A stretch of 64,000 bases of DNA, taken from positions 1 through 64,000 of the forward strand of contig NZ_AZQN01000007.1 of assembly GCF_000566685.1 (NCBI RefSeq), written 5' to 3'. The notes under the pieces are model-generated. The model was not told where the DNA came from, did not search any database, and saw nothing but the letters and a program-made list of their open reading frames with translations. Source of the stretch: Dyadobacter tibetensis Y620-1 (lineage in GTDB: Bacteria; Bacteroidota; Bacteroidia; Cytophagales; Spirosomataceae). Below are positions 10,201 through 18,247 of this stretch, in pieces; position 1 is the stretch's first letter, and each line of letters begins with the position of its first letter. The translations under genes and the position numbers were made by a program.

Positions 10201-10372
10201 CTAAGGTCACGTTGGCACTCGGCAATGCGCCTGAGTCTGATGCGGATGTCACCCTGCCTGTTACCTTTCTTTGCTGAGCGTGCAGGTGCAGTGTAGTCAT
10301 TAAAAATGCAAGAAGGAACATCCCTAGCTTGACACCTGATGAGCATAATTTAAATTGTCGAATTTTGTCCAT
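7295..10372 (-). CDS. SusC/RagA family TonB-linked outer-membrane transporter
   Basis: 1025 residues. Signal peptide ending LHLHAQ, then a carboxypeptidase-regulatory-like beta-sandwich (about 35-115, KVTGRVTSASDSGALPSANV), a TonB-box-like segment (LQEVVVVGYGSQKK) and the plug domain (about 125-240, with VTIRGTGTLSDSGPLYVIDG and SVLKDASASAIYGSRAANGV). The 22-strand barrel follows and ends in the aromatic terminus IGIQVGF. No STN domain is present, so it is unlikely to signal to an anti-sigma factor. First gene of the operon with SusD and the ASPIC lipoprotein; 222 bp separate it from the DUF255 gene upstream. Imports an unknown oligomeric substrate. Confidence 0.96.
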   Translation of the reverse strand: MDKIRQFKLCSSGVKLGMFLLAFLMTTLHLHAQQRKVTGRVTSASDSGALPSANVTLAGTTTGVVTDMDGNYSIMVSGSNDTLVISYISFIPQKISVGNRSNIDIQLVEDQKSLQEVVVVGYGSQKKSDMTGAVASIGSEELSKFVTSNAASAIQGRVAGVNVTANGGGPGAAQLVTIRGTGTLSDSGPLYVIDGMLTGGMGSLNPQDIESISVLKDASASAIYGSRAANGVVIITTKKGKSGHLNIDVDLSTAMQSPTKYLDWANARQYADIVNRARDNDGNPRFPANDSEFNPAISSDIQRESLRNAPMSNAGLRISGGSEYGTYSVSLNYLDQKGIVKESDFKRINARVNSAFSKGKFKLQQTMGLTRTVNNPNNYFNRERDLLPTIAIRDASGNFTANNIPAGSSYSLAGYYGVGNIGNSLGLATLEDRTVTSNGLIGNIDASYELVKGLTYKLNFGAEYSADNNYRFTPKYFYNGSQVGNTPYAELAETNSNLLSKLIENTLNYNRKFDRHSLDILLGQSSQTTQFRSLGVIARNFPSNEIRVASAAADRSQMPSNESVTGLLSYFGRVNYTYDDRYLVTATLRRDGSSLFREDLRWGVFPSAALGWNISNEPFMRDFKGFSNMKLRASYGEIGSNNVVPYAINPELNLNSDYIIGTDQTRLQGYSITKGVNPNIKWETTRTTDIGLEFNMLNNKLQFTMDYFIKNSDDVLVSLNLPLYTGFGNPVPFNSASIKNKGFEFLTTYYGSANNGFTYDISGNFSILSNEVTALGRATPIIGGSFTSNGLNSTKTDVGQPIGSFYGYTVDGIYQTNDEATAANDANSPKAGDLKFKDMNGDGKIDVADQSYIGNPTPNFIYGLNVNAGYKGFDFTLFFNGVAGNKNLNANKYRGYFDTEGNYLADALNAWTPDNTDTNIPRNTQTDPGFNRRFSDFYLESGAYFRLRNAQIGYTFPKNIIEKVGMNRLRLYLSSQNLFTITGYTGYYPEVGRNTRSATRLFSAGVDESSYPTARNFQIGIQVGF

Positions 10373-10594
10373 TTAGATAAAAGGCTTGATGAGCGAGAAC
10401 CTGGAAGCGTCCAGCACAAAGTAGGGATATACGCTTATTGAGGTAAACCCCATATTTGGCTAGCAGACACCATCCAAGCAGAATCTTGATTAAGACGCCT
10501 TTGCAAAATTCTATTAAATGGCCATATACTACTATGATTAGCTCAGCATTTGCCTATACTATATTGGCAGAAATTGCTTTTAGATCCGAATCTA

Positions 10595-12664
10595 TCATTG
10601 CTTAGGCCTCCCATGCCGAAATTGCCCAATAGCTTCGCTGACTCGCTGCACAGGAAGCTTACATACCTTATCCTTGCAAACAAAGATCATATTTCGGCCC
10701 AAAATATTCTTATCTTTCAATAATGGAATGGTATCAGAATTTCCTCCAGCGACCACGATATTCGGCAGATAATGTCTCTGAAAGGCCTGTCCCAGGGCTG
10801 AGGATGCCCCACCTGTAATGGCTACCTCATAAAACCCATAGCCATCATATGCCGCCAATTGAGCCCACGAGCTGTAAAATACCGGTTCAGTAGAAATAGT
10901 ATTTTTCATTTGGTTTAATAAATTCGTCGATTCCAATAATAATGCATCGTCATAAAATATTTTCCCAAGTCGAAACTTCAGCTGAGCCATAATCGCAATG
11001 GGTGAGGGTAAAATCTGGTCGCTTACCACATGACTGGGAACAAGGGGCTTTTTATGATCAGTAGGGTTAAAAACATAAAAGGGATTTCCATCTTCCAGAA
11101 AGCGACGGTCAATGGTCATAACCAGGCTTTTAGACATGTCCAGCCAGTGTGCATCAAAAGTAGCCTGGTATAGGGCTAGATAAGCGTCCGCCAGGTAGGC
11201 ATAATCTTCTAAAAAAGCAGTTCCAGATACCTTACCTTGTCGAAAAGTTCGAAATAATTTCAAATCCGGGGTCAGCATTTTCTTTTCTATAAACCTTGCC
11301 GTTTTAAGTGCGGAATGTAAATATTTATCCTTTCCGGTAGCCTGATAGGCCTCCGTCAGCCCTTTTATCATAAGGGCATTCCAGGCGGTCAATATTTTGT
11401 CGTCTGTGGCCGGGCGCTCCCTTTTCGAACGTAGTTTGTATAATTTGGCCTTTACTTTGGAAATTTCGCTTTGGTCCATGAGCGGGACATCTTGTTTTTT
11501 AAATAAAATGTTGGTCGACTTTTCCCAATTCCCTTCTTGACTTATTTCAAATACCCGTGATAAAAGATCAAACTCTTCGACGGTTAGGGCATGCTTCAGC
11601 TCATCGTATTTCCAGACATAAAAAGCCCCCTCATCTCCCCCACTGTCGGCACTGATAGACGAAAAGTATCCTCCATCTTCCTGCTCCATTTCCCGGGATA
11701 GCCAATCGTACATTTCGGTTATCACTTGTTCATAGCGCTTATCTGAGGTATACTGGTAGGCATGAGCGTATAGTTTCAAGAGTAAGGCGTTGTCATAAAG
11801 CATTTTTTCAAAATGAGGAATCTCCCATTTCTCATCGGTAGTGTACCTGAAAAAGCCACCTCCCAGTGCATCATAAATTCCGCCATTCATCATAGATGCC
11901 AGGGTGTTCTCAACGGCTTGCCACAAAATTTTATCCTTTTTCAGACTCGACATCTGCATCAAAAATTCCCATTGCTGTGGCTCCGGAAATTTTGAGGATC
12001 CCTTTAGTCCTCCATATTGATGATCATATTGCGACAAGAGACTATCTTTCACCAGAATAGCCAAATTATAATTACTTATGGAAAAATCTGTAGACCTTCC
12101 TGATTCAGTTTGTATTTTAACAATTTCCGCCGTAAGGTTTTCCGATTGTCTCCTTACCTTTTCATAATCCTTGGTATAAGCCTCCTGAATATTTTGCAAT
12201 AAACGTAACCATTGAGGTTGAGTAAAATAAGTCCCGGCATAAAATGGTTTGCCATTTGGCAGAGTGAAGGCATTTAAGGGCCACCCTCCCTCACCATGAA
12301 TAAGCTGTGCTGCATTCAGATAGATATCGTCCAGATCGGGACGCTCTTCACGATCTACTTTTATGGATACAAAATGGCGATTCATATAATTGGCCACCGC
12401 GGTATCCATAAACGATTCACGTTCCATGACATGGCACCAATGGCAGGAAGCATAGCCAATACTGACTATAATGGGTTTGTTTTCCCTTTCAGCCTTTTCA
12501 AGTGCCTCCTCTCCCCATTCGTACCAATTAACTGGATTATCGGCATGCCCAAGCAAATAGGGGCTTGTGGCTCCTCTTAGGCGATTGCCCTCCCTACCTT
12601 GCTTTTCTGATTGACAACAAACGACAAAGCCCATCAGTATCAGAGAAAAAAGTTGCAATCGCAT
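10595..12664 (-). CDS. DUF255 thioredoxin-fold protein (YyaL/SSP411-like), predicted lipoprotein
   Basis: 689 residues, the usual length of the family. After the hydrophobic N-terminus ([20 protein letters not shown]) the DUF255 domain begins with [20 protein letters not shown] and the redox pair CHWCHVM (Cys74/Cys77), inside a thioredoxin-like fold of about 160 residues. The rest is an alpha/alpha-toroid like six-hairpin glycosidases or epimerases ([18 protein letters not shown], then [19 protein letters not shown]). Family members are annotated as thioredoxin-domain proteins of unclear activity. The FVVCC segment resembles a lipobox, which would place this copy outside the cytoplasm; most relatives I know of lack an export signal. 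It looks monocistronic, followed by 222 bp before SusC. Confidence 0.9.
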   Translation of the reverse strand: MRLQLFSLILMGFVVCCQSEKQGREGNRLRGATSPYLLGHADNPVNWYEWGEEALEKAERENKPIIVSIGYASCHWCHVMERESFMDTAVANYMNRHFVSIKVDREERPDLDDIYLNAAQLIHGEGGWPLNAFTLPNGKPFYAGTYFTQPQWLRLLQNIQEAYTKDYEKVRRQSENLTAEIVKIQTESGRSTDFSISNYNLAILVKDSLLSQYDHQYGGLKGSSKFPEPQQWEFLMQMSSLKKDKILWQAVENTLASMMNGGIYDALGGGFFRYTTDEKWEIPHFEKMLYDNALLLKLYAHAYQYTSDKRYEQVITEMYDWLSREMEQEDGGYFSSISADSGGDEGAFYVWKYDELKHALTVEEFDLLSRVFEISQEGNWEKSTNILFKKQDVPLMDQSEISKVKAKLYKLRSKRERPATDDKILTAWNALMIKGLTEAYQATGKDKYLHSALKTARFIEKKMLTPDLKLFRTFRQGKVSGTAFLEDYAYLADAYLALYQATFDAHWLDMSKSLVMTIDRRFLEDGNPFYVFNPTDHKKPLVPSHVVSDQILPSPIAIMAQLKFRLGKIFYDDALLLESTNLLNQMKNTISTEPVFYSSWAQLAAYDGYGFYEVAITGGASSALGQAFQRHYLPNIVVAGGNSDTIPLLKDKNILGRNMIFVCKDKVCKLPVQRVSEAIGQFRHGRPKQ

Positions 12665-12712
12665 AAGTAGACGTGTTAAAAAAAAAGGAATCTAAAGTTT
12701 CGAAGTTTTTGC

Positions 12713-12746
12713 TACAAAAAAAAGAAACCATCGGGAAACCCGATGG
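12713..12746 (-). terminator. Terminator of the aldo/keto reductase gene
   Basis: On the minus strand an 8-bp stem CCATCGGG/CCCGATGG (12739-12746 pairing with 12728-12735) with a 3-nt loop is followed by TTTC and eight or more T. It lies about 40 bp past the stop of the aldo/keto reductase gene and just upstream of the DUF255 gene. Confidence 0.85.
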
Positions 12747-12785
12747 GATGCTTTGCACTAACTAACCATTTCAAAAAAAATATTT

Positions 12786-13775
12786 TCATATCACAGCTAC
12801 GACTTCATCAAACAAGGACTGGGACAAGACCCCTGCTTTCCAATCCTGGAGGGTAGATTCGATCTGGTCTATATTTCTGGCGCCCATCACCACCCGATTT
12901 GCCTGCCGGGTAGAAAACAAAAAACGCTGAGCCAGCGATGACAGTTTCATCCCCTCTCGATAGGCAATAGCCTTGATTAACTGGGCATTATGAATATCCT
13001 GAGCACTTATCCAACCATCGTTCGGCGGGCACTGAACAAACTGCTCATATCGGTTGCCTAATAAGGAAAAATGAAGGGCAGAAGCTGCATAGTAGGCTAC
13101 CTGCTCTCGTTCTATATGAGGAATATCTCTATCAAAAGCGCTAAAATTACAAGCATCTAATTTCAAAAAACCAGACACGACCTGAAAATTCTCCTTGGTA
13201 ATATAAGGCCTAAACTCATCGGTAGGATTCCCTCCTACCCCTAGCATGCGACAGTATCCAGAATCAACAAAACCATGAAGGGTTTCCAGTACTTCACGTA
13301 TCCGATCTAGAGGCACTAAATAAGGTTCGTGTAAGAATAAAAGATCTACTTGATCAACGCCCAGTGTGTCCAGACTCTCTAAAACACTCCGTCTCATACG
13401 TTCCGGACTATAGTCCACGATCGTCTTATGTGCATCAGAACTCTTCAGACGACCTACTTTGGTACTGATAAAAGGACGGGGGCCTTTCCACTTCGCTAAA
13501 GCTTTGCCAACTACCTTTTCCGATTCATTATAAGAAGGAGAGGTATCCAAAGCGCTGATCCCATTCTCAAAAGCATAGAGAAGGCAGTCTACAGACTCTT
13601 CATAATTGGTCGTTCCCCAGACACCACCTAGGCCGGAACATCCGTATACCAGCCGGCTACCATGGCCAAAATCGTAATGAGAATCATGAATATCAGATAT
13701 ATATGTGGGCTTCATAGCATTGAAGAAGATTGATAAATCAGGCCCTGTGATGCGTAAACTGACAATGAAAGTCAT
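12786..13775 (-). CDS. Aldo/keto reductase, L-fucose/aldose 1-dehydrogenase-like
   Basis: 329 residues, an NAD(P)-dependent TIM-barrel oxidoreductase. The catalytic tetrad is visible: Asp and Tyr in ALDTSPSYNES, Lys in STKVGRLKS and His in LLFLHEPYLV. The N-terminal LVYGCSGLGGVWG and C-terminal VVMGARNIDQIESTL are typical of the D-threo-aldose/L-fucose 1-dehydrogenase branch rather than the xylose reductases. Oxidation of L-fucose to fuconolactone would fit the GH29 fucosidase 2.5 kb away, but this is inference from context. The first 20 residues before MKPTYISDIHD are unlike the family, so a start at 13715 is a real alternative. A TAGTTTTG element at 13804-13811 could be the promoter for either start. 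Confidence 0.88.
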   Translation of the reverse strand: MTFIVSLRITGPDLSIFFNAMKPTYISDIHDSHYDFGHGSRLVYGCSGLGGVWGTTNYEESVDCLLYAFENGISALDTSPSYNESEKVVGKALAKWKGPRPFISTKVGRLKSSDAHKTIVDYSPERMRRSVLESLDTLGVDQVDLLFLHEPYLVPLDRIREVLETLHGFVDSGYCRMLGVGGNPTDEFRPYITKENFQVVSGFLKLDACNFSAFDRDIPHIEREQVAYYAASALHFSLLGNRYEQFVQCPPNDGWISAQDIHNAQLIKAIAYREGMKLSSLAQRFLFSTRQANRVVMGARNIDQIESTLQDWKAGVLSQSLFDEVVAVI

Positions 13776-13803
13776 GAATTTACGGCCGATGGACTAAACG
13801 ATG

Positions 13804-13811
13804 CAAAACTA
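13804..13811 (-). promoter_or_regulatory. Candidate Bacteroidota -7 promoter element
   Basis: TAGTTTTG on the minus strand matches the TAnnTTTG consensus of the Bacteroidota primary sigma factor, 28 bp upstream of the aldo/keto reductase start. No good TTTG -33 element is visible at the right spacing, so the call is weak. Confidence 0.35.
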
Positions 13812-14017
13812 TGGAGAGTCCTCAATCATTTCCATGTCTATGTTGGCATGCAGTAGTACTATTTTAGTATATATTTTCATTTCCGGCTGAGATATATTAC
13901 CCAGGAGATTAGGCATAGTAGATAGCTAGCCCCATGGCTTAAATACTATAGCCAGATCAGCCATTATATCGAAAATGGAAAGCATAGAGGATTCAGAACG
14001 TTTCTCAGCCCTGGATA

Positions 14018-14608
14018 TTACTTCTTTAATATGCCCCGTTCAACACTTTTATCAAGAAGTTCTTCTGCGTATTCCCATAAACTATTTGAGCCTTGCTCGA
14101 TTACCTTTTTCTTATTGTAAACCGCTTGATACTTCACACCAAACTCCTTCCAGGTTCCCCCGTTATTTGAAACATTCTGCAGCAGCGGTTCCAGCCGATC
14201 CATGGACTTTGCAAATTTTGCCTCATTACTATGTCCAGCTTCAAATTCTTTCCAAAGCTCCATCATTTCCTTTGCCTGAGCCTCGGGTAGCAGCCCAAAT
14301 ATTCTTTCCGCACCTTTCATCTCTTCGTCTGTATTGTCATGGTTCTTATGTTGATCATAAATAAAGGTATCACCCGCATCTATTTCGACGATATCGTGTA
14401 TAAGAACCATTTTAATAACCTTTAGAAGATCAACTGGATCATCCGAATGTTCATGGAGAACCATGGCCATCATGGCCAGATGCCAGCTATGCTCTGCATC
14501 GTTTTCTCTTCGATCGCTATTAAACAGCTTCGTTTTCCTTTGAATATATTTTATTTTGTCAATTTCCCTTATAAAATCAATCTGCTGGAGCAATTTCTCA
14601 TTTTTCAT
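14018..14608 (-). CDS. HD-domain phosphohydrolase (YfbR/HDDC2-like, 5'-deoxynucleotidase family)
   Basis: 196 residues. Metal ligands of the HD fold are visible: His40 in DAEHSWHLAMM, the His71-Asp72 pair in LIHDIVEIDAGD and Asp137 in KSMDRLEPLL. The length and the AEHSWH...HDIVE...DR pattern place it with HD_3 proteins such as YfbR and HDDC2, which dephosphorylate (deoxy)nucleoside 5'-monophosphates in the cytoplasm. The exact substrate is not readable from sequence. It starts 13 bp after the stop of the DUF6157-like gene on the same strand, so the two are probably co-transcribed. No terminator is visible downstream. Confidence 0.88.
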   Translation of the reverse strand: MKNEKLLQQIDFIREIDKIKYIQRKTKLFNSDRRENDAEHSWHLAMMAMVLHEHSDDPVDLLKVIKMVLIHDIVEIDAGDTFIYDQHKNHDNTDEEMKGAERIFGLLPEAQAKEMMELWKEFEAGHSNEAKFAKSMDRLEPLLQNVSNNGGTWKEFGVKYQAVYNKKKVIEQGSNSLWEYAEELLDKSVERGILKK

Positions 14609-14621
14609 ATTACTTTTCTGA

Positions 14622-15026
14622 TTAGGAGCGCATGGCTCTGACTTTTACCAACTGTTGGTCTTTCAAAAAATTCTCGTACGCTTCAGTTTCCATACCATAA
14701 ATGGCCACCCTGCCCATATGATCAAAATGAACCCCAAAACCATAATTTTTTGTCAGTGGCGAGGCCCGGAGACAGGCTTGGCCTTTGGAGAAAAACAGGT
14801 CTCTGGCAGGTAAATATTCCGATTCTCCCAAATCATTTCTATCGGCATATATCTGAAATAATATTTCATCCGAAGTAAACTGATAGGGCTGAGCAGATAT
14901 GAGGGAATACTGTCTTTCGGCAATTGTCCTGTTCTGTCTGACCGGGGGAGCCACCCCACAAACAGCTTTTGTATTGGCAGCAACCTCAATAAAGGTATTA
15001 AAATAATTGGTGCTATGCTGTTTCAT
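14622..15026 (-). CDS. DUF6157-like small cytoplasmic protein
   Basis: 134 residues from the ATG at 15026. The open frame extends eight codons further to 15050, but MKQHSTNYFNTFIEVA is the usual start of the family. The protein shows the pattern I associate with DUF6157: TNYFNTFIEVA near the start, a central TIAERQYSLISAQPYQFTSD and DEILFQIYA, a SKGQACLRASPLTKNYGFG segment and a C-terminal GMETEAYENFL. No signal peptide or membrane segment. Function unknown; the arrangement with the downstream HD phosphohydrolase (13 bp gap) suggests an operon. Family name is from memory and should be treated as likely, not certain. Confidence 0.75.
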   Translation of the reverse strand: MKQHSTNYFNTFIEVAANTKAVCGVAPPVRQNRTIAERQYSLISAQPYQFTSDEILFQIYADRNDLGESEYLPARDLFFSKGQACLRASPLTKNYGFGVHFDHMGRVAIYGMETEAYENFLKDQQLVKVRAMRS

Positions 15027-15128
15027 AATCCTAAGGTTTCTATATAACAAATGGTTGAATACCTTTATCCGTTCAAAAGCTAATCGCTTTCTATCAGCAA
15101 GTATATGGAATTCCCTTTCAACTGAGAA

Positions 15129-15980
15129 CTATTTTGCATCAGAGACATACTGAGAAGGTGTCTTTCCGGCAATTTTTTTAAAATACCTGTTAAAATTCGA
15201 AAGGTTATTAAATCCACTCTCAAAACATATTTGAGAAATACTCAGATCCGTTTCCAGAAGCAGCTTACAGGCATGGCCAATTCGGACCTCTAAAAGAAAA
15301 TTAGAGAACGTTTTGTTGGTTTTGGTTTTGAAATATCGGCAAAAGGAATTGACACTCAGATTGGCCACATTAGATATTTCATCAAGGGTGATTTCCTTAT
15401 CGAAATTCCCTAATACGAAATGATAGATATTATTGAGACGCTCACTGTCTACGGCGTCGTATCGGTACATATAGCCAAAAGAAGCTAGCTTCGTTTCGGA
15501 TATAGCGGTACTTAGCTCAGCAAATATGGTTAGCAGATTGATAATTCTGTAAATTCCGGAAGAATCATGGAGATCAGCCATCCTAGTCCCAAACTGGTCG
15601 GTGGCATCTTTCTTAATATGTATACCCTGCTGCGACTTCGCTATAAATTCTCTTGCGGCCTTCATTTCCGGAACCCTAAAAAATTCTTCACTAAGAAAAT
15701 TGGGAAGAAAATGAATCACATATGCATCCGAATATATCTCTTCCTGATCGTGATCGTAACGAAATAAATGGGGAAGATTAGGACCCAGGACAAAGATATC
15801 ATTAGCCTCAAATGAGGATATGCTATCTCCAATAATATAGGTTCCTTTGCCCTTTCTGATATGTATTATTTCTATCTCCGGATGATAGTGCCATCGATTA
15901 TGATAAACGGGCACAATATCGTGTCGTATGCTAAAGGATTGCTCTAACTTATTAGATATTTTCAGTAACTGGGCTTTCAT
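15129..15980 (-). CDS. AraC-family transcriptional regulator
   Basis: 283 residues. The N-terminal half is a cupin-type sensor domain (YHNRWHYHPEIEIIHIRKGKG; GSISSF-like strands; DIFVLGPNLPHLFRYD). The C-terminal about 95 residues hold two helix-turn-helix motifs: ITLDEISNVANLSVNSFCRY and LSISQICFESGFNNLSNFNR, ending KKIAGKTPSQYV. Regulators of this layout respond to sugars or related small molecules and act locally. It is divergent from the GH29 fucosidase across a 307-bp intergenic region, which makes that gene the obvious target. The sensed ligand, perhaps fucose or a fuco-oligosaccharide, is inference. Confidence 0.92.
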   Translation of the reverse strand: MKAQLLKISNKLEQSFSIRHDIVPVYHNRWHYHPEIEIIHIRKGKGTYIIGDSISSFEANDIFVLGPNLPHLFRYDHDQEEIYSDAYVIHFLPNFLSEEFFRVPEMKAAREFIAKSQQGIHIKKDATDQFGTRMADLHDSSGIYRIINLLTIFAELSTAISETKLASFGYMYRYDAVDSERLNNIYHFVLGNFDKEITLDEISNVANLSVNSFCRYFKTKTNKTFSNFLLEVRIGHACKLLLETDLSISQICFESGFNNLSNFNRYFKKIAGKTPSQYVSDAK

Positions 15981-16287
15981 ATCTGGGAATAGAATTGTTA
16001 AATTATGGCAATATAATATTACATAATGCCAACGATGGGGCTGTACGCTCCATCTTAAGGGACTAAATTTGCCAATATTCTTGACATAGCACTAGAATAG
16101 ATCAAATTATTTAAATAAAAAGCAAAAATACGACCTTTCAAACTTACAAACTTTAATACTATTTAAACAAGCAGACTCCAAAAAATCAGCAAAAAAAATG
16201 TAATAATATGTCGCATTTAAGGCAAAATAGTACAGGTTTTTAGCAAAAACATATTCTGATTACCAACTCAAAATCCATATCCCAATA
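15981..16287. promoter_or_regulatory. Divergent intergenic region between araC-type gene and fucosidase
   Basis: A 307-bp AT-rich spacer that must contain both divergent promoters and any operator of the AraC-type regulator. No convincing TAnnTTTG element, operator repeat or small gene can be picked out by eye. Confidence 0.5.
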
Positions 16288-17781
16288 ATGAAAAAATTAT
16301 TTCTTTCTCTCCTATTTCTTCTGTGCCTGGTTGATCAGGTCTCAGCACAACAAAAATTTCAGGAAAATTGGCAGTCTATCAAGGACAACTATCAATATCC
16401 TGAATGGTTTAGGGACGCCAAACTAGGTATTTTTATTCACTGGGGCGTATACGCGGTACCTGCTTATGGCTCCGAGTGGTACCCCCGCAATATGTACCAG
16501 GACTCCATTATCAGGGGTGGACATGGTGAAATATTAAAAAAGCAGGCTTCACCTATCTACCAGTATCATATAGAAAAATATGGTCCTTTAGACCAGTTTG
16601 GATATAAAGACTTCATACCCCAATTTAAAGCCGAGAAGTTCGATGCCGAAGAATGGATAAGCCTATTTAAAGAATCGGGGGCAAAATATATCATTCCTGT
16701 TGCTGAGCATCACGATGCCTTTGCCATGTACAATTCGTCCTATACCCCCTGGAATTCTGTCGATATGGGTCCAGGTCGTGACTTCTTGAAAGAGCTTCGG
16801 GAGGAGACCTTGAAGCAGGGAATGAAATTTGGCGCATCTTCCCATCTCGCTTTCAACTGGGATTACTTTAACAAAAAACCTTCTTTTAATAATACTGCCC
16901 CCAAATACGATTTGCTATATGGTCCCAATCATGAGCCCTATGCCCCAGCATCAGCGGATTTCCGTAGTTTATGGTGGAAGAGAACCAAAGAGATTATTGA
17001 CAATTACCAGCCGGATGTATTATGGTTCGACTTCGGTTTTGACCGTCCGGAATATGCCCCTCAACATCTGACACTAGCAAGTTATTACTATAATAAGGCT
17101 AATGAGTGGAACAAGGAAGTAGTCCTTCAATCTAAGAATCTTAAACATGAGTCCTTCCCCGAAGGTACACATATGCTCGATATTGAGCGAAGCAAACTGG
17201 CCGACATTCGTAAATTACCTTGGCAAACCGATACCTCTGTAGGAGCGAATTCATGGGGCTATGTTACCAATTGGGTCTCAAAGAATCCTAACACCATCGT
17301 AGATGATCTTGTAGACATTGTCAGCAAAAATGGTTGCCTGCTCCTGAATGTTGGTCCTCGTGCCGACGGAACCATCCCCGACGACCAGAAAGAAGTCCTA
17401 ATGGAACTAGGAAAATGGCTCAAAATTAATGGAGAGGCCATTTACGGGACTCGCCCATTTAGCATCTATGGAGAAGGACCAACCAAGATCGTGGAAGGGC
17501 ATTTGTCCGAAGAAAAGAACAAAGACCTTGGCGCGAAAGATATTCGGTACACGGTGAAAGGCGACCAGCTATACGCTACCATGATGGCCTGGCCTACAGA
17601 TGGAAAAGCCAATATCCGTACTCTAGCTAAAGGTAATAAGCTAATGGCCAAGAAAGTATCAAAAGTTACTTTGATCGGGAACGAAGGAAACTTAAAATTT
17701 AAGCAAACCAAAGACGGACTATCTATTGAGATGCCTGCAAAGGAAGTCGGAAAATATGCGTATGTTTTCAAAATAAATTAA
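16288..17781 (+). CDS. GH29 alpha-L-fucosidase, secreted
   Basis: 497 residues with a signal peptide (MKKLFLSLLFLLCLVDQVSA, cleaved near residue 20). The catalytic (beta/alpha)8 domain starts YPEWFRDAKLGIFIHWGVYAVPAY (HWG at 51-53) and includes EHHDAFAMYNSSYTPWN at about 140. The nucleophile motif is PDVLWFDFGFD, with Asp248 the expected nucleophile. A C-terminal beta-sandwich follows from about residue 395. It hydrolyses alpha-L-fucosyl linkages, most likely in the periplasm or at the surface. The second residue after the nucleophile is Phe-Gly rather than the common Gly-Gly, a small deviation. Divergent from an AraC regulator and next to a sulfatase, pointing to a fucosylated and possibly sulfated glycan. 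Confidence 0.95.
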   Translation: MKKLFLSLLFLLCLVDQVSAQQKFQENWQSIKDNYQYPEWFRDAKLGIFIHWGVYAVPAYGSEWYPRNMYQDSIIRGGHGEILKKQASPIYQYHIEKYGPLDQFGYKDFIPQFKAEKFDAEEWISLFKESGAKYIIPVAEHHDAFAMYNSSYTPWNSVDMGPGRDFLKELREETLKQGMKFGASSHLAFNWDYFNKKPSFNNTAPKYDLLYGPNHEPYAPASADFRSLWWKRTKEIIDNYQPDVLWFDFGFDRPEYAPQHLTLASYYYNKANEWNKEVVLQSKNLKHESFPEGTHMLDIERSKLADIRKLPWQTDTSVGANSWGYVTNWVSKNPNTIVDDLVDIVSKNGCLLLNVGPRADGTIPDDQKEVLMELGKWLKINGEAIYGTRPFSIYGEGPTKIVEGHLSEEKNKDLGAKDIRYTVKGDQLYATMMAWPTDGKANIRTLAKGNKLMAKKVSKVTLIGNEGNLKFKQTKDGLSIEMPAKEVGKYAYVFKIN

Positions 17782-17802
17782 TTGAAATATACCTCTCCAA
17801 GT

Positions 17803-17837
17803 GCACCATCGATCTGAAATCGGTGGTGTATTTTTTA
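17803..17837 (+). terminator. Terminator after the fucosidase
   Basis: A 10-bp stem CACCATCGAT/ATCGGTGGTG (17804-17813 with 17819-17828, one G-U pair) with a 5-nt loop and then TATTTTTT. It starts 22 bp after the fucosidase stop, so the fucosidase is probably monocistronic. Confidence 0.8.
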
Positions 17838-17984
17838 ACATTAATATGATCGTTTATGATTGAAATAATGGCTTAAAAGGTGTCGTAATGGGCCTTCACA
17901 TGGAAAGATTCAGCAGTCCTGGCATGTACCTTATAATTTTATCAAACGATCCGGATTTATTATCCCAACCCTTACTCTTATCCC

Positions 17985-18209
17985 TCATCCTAAATAAAAT
18001 ATTCCGTGAAACCCCTTCCACATCACCGCCAAGGGAAAATGATTGTCATATTCATAAACATGCCCCTTTATTCTAGGAAACGGCATCCCGATATCGGAAG
18101 TGACGATGATCATGGTATTGTCCAGCTCTCCTTTTTTCTCTAATATATCTAGAATTCTGTCCAGATTCTGATTGAAATATTCTTCTTCACAAGCATAATC
18201 TAACCTGTC
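17985..18209 (-). pseudogene. Sulfatase remnant (heparan N-sulfatase-like), internal fragment
   Basis: Minus-strand translation gives 74 codons of clear sulfatase sequence: [20 protein letters not shown], then [19 protein letters not shown] and [17 protein letters not shown], ending in a stop (17985-17987). This matches the internal region of the N-sulfoglucosamine sulfohydrolase-like branch, where the motif is normally SDNGMPFPR; here it is SDIG. No start codon, no N-terminal CxSxR active site and no C-terminus are present. Upstream the frame is broken by stops near 18215. It lies between the fucosidase terminator and the intact sulfatase, and is a different sulfatase type from that neighbour. 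Confidence 0.8.
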
Positions 18210-18247
18210 ATTTCATACAGGGTATTCCGGTCATTTTTATAGATTAA

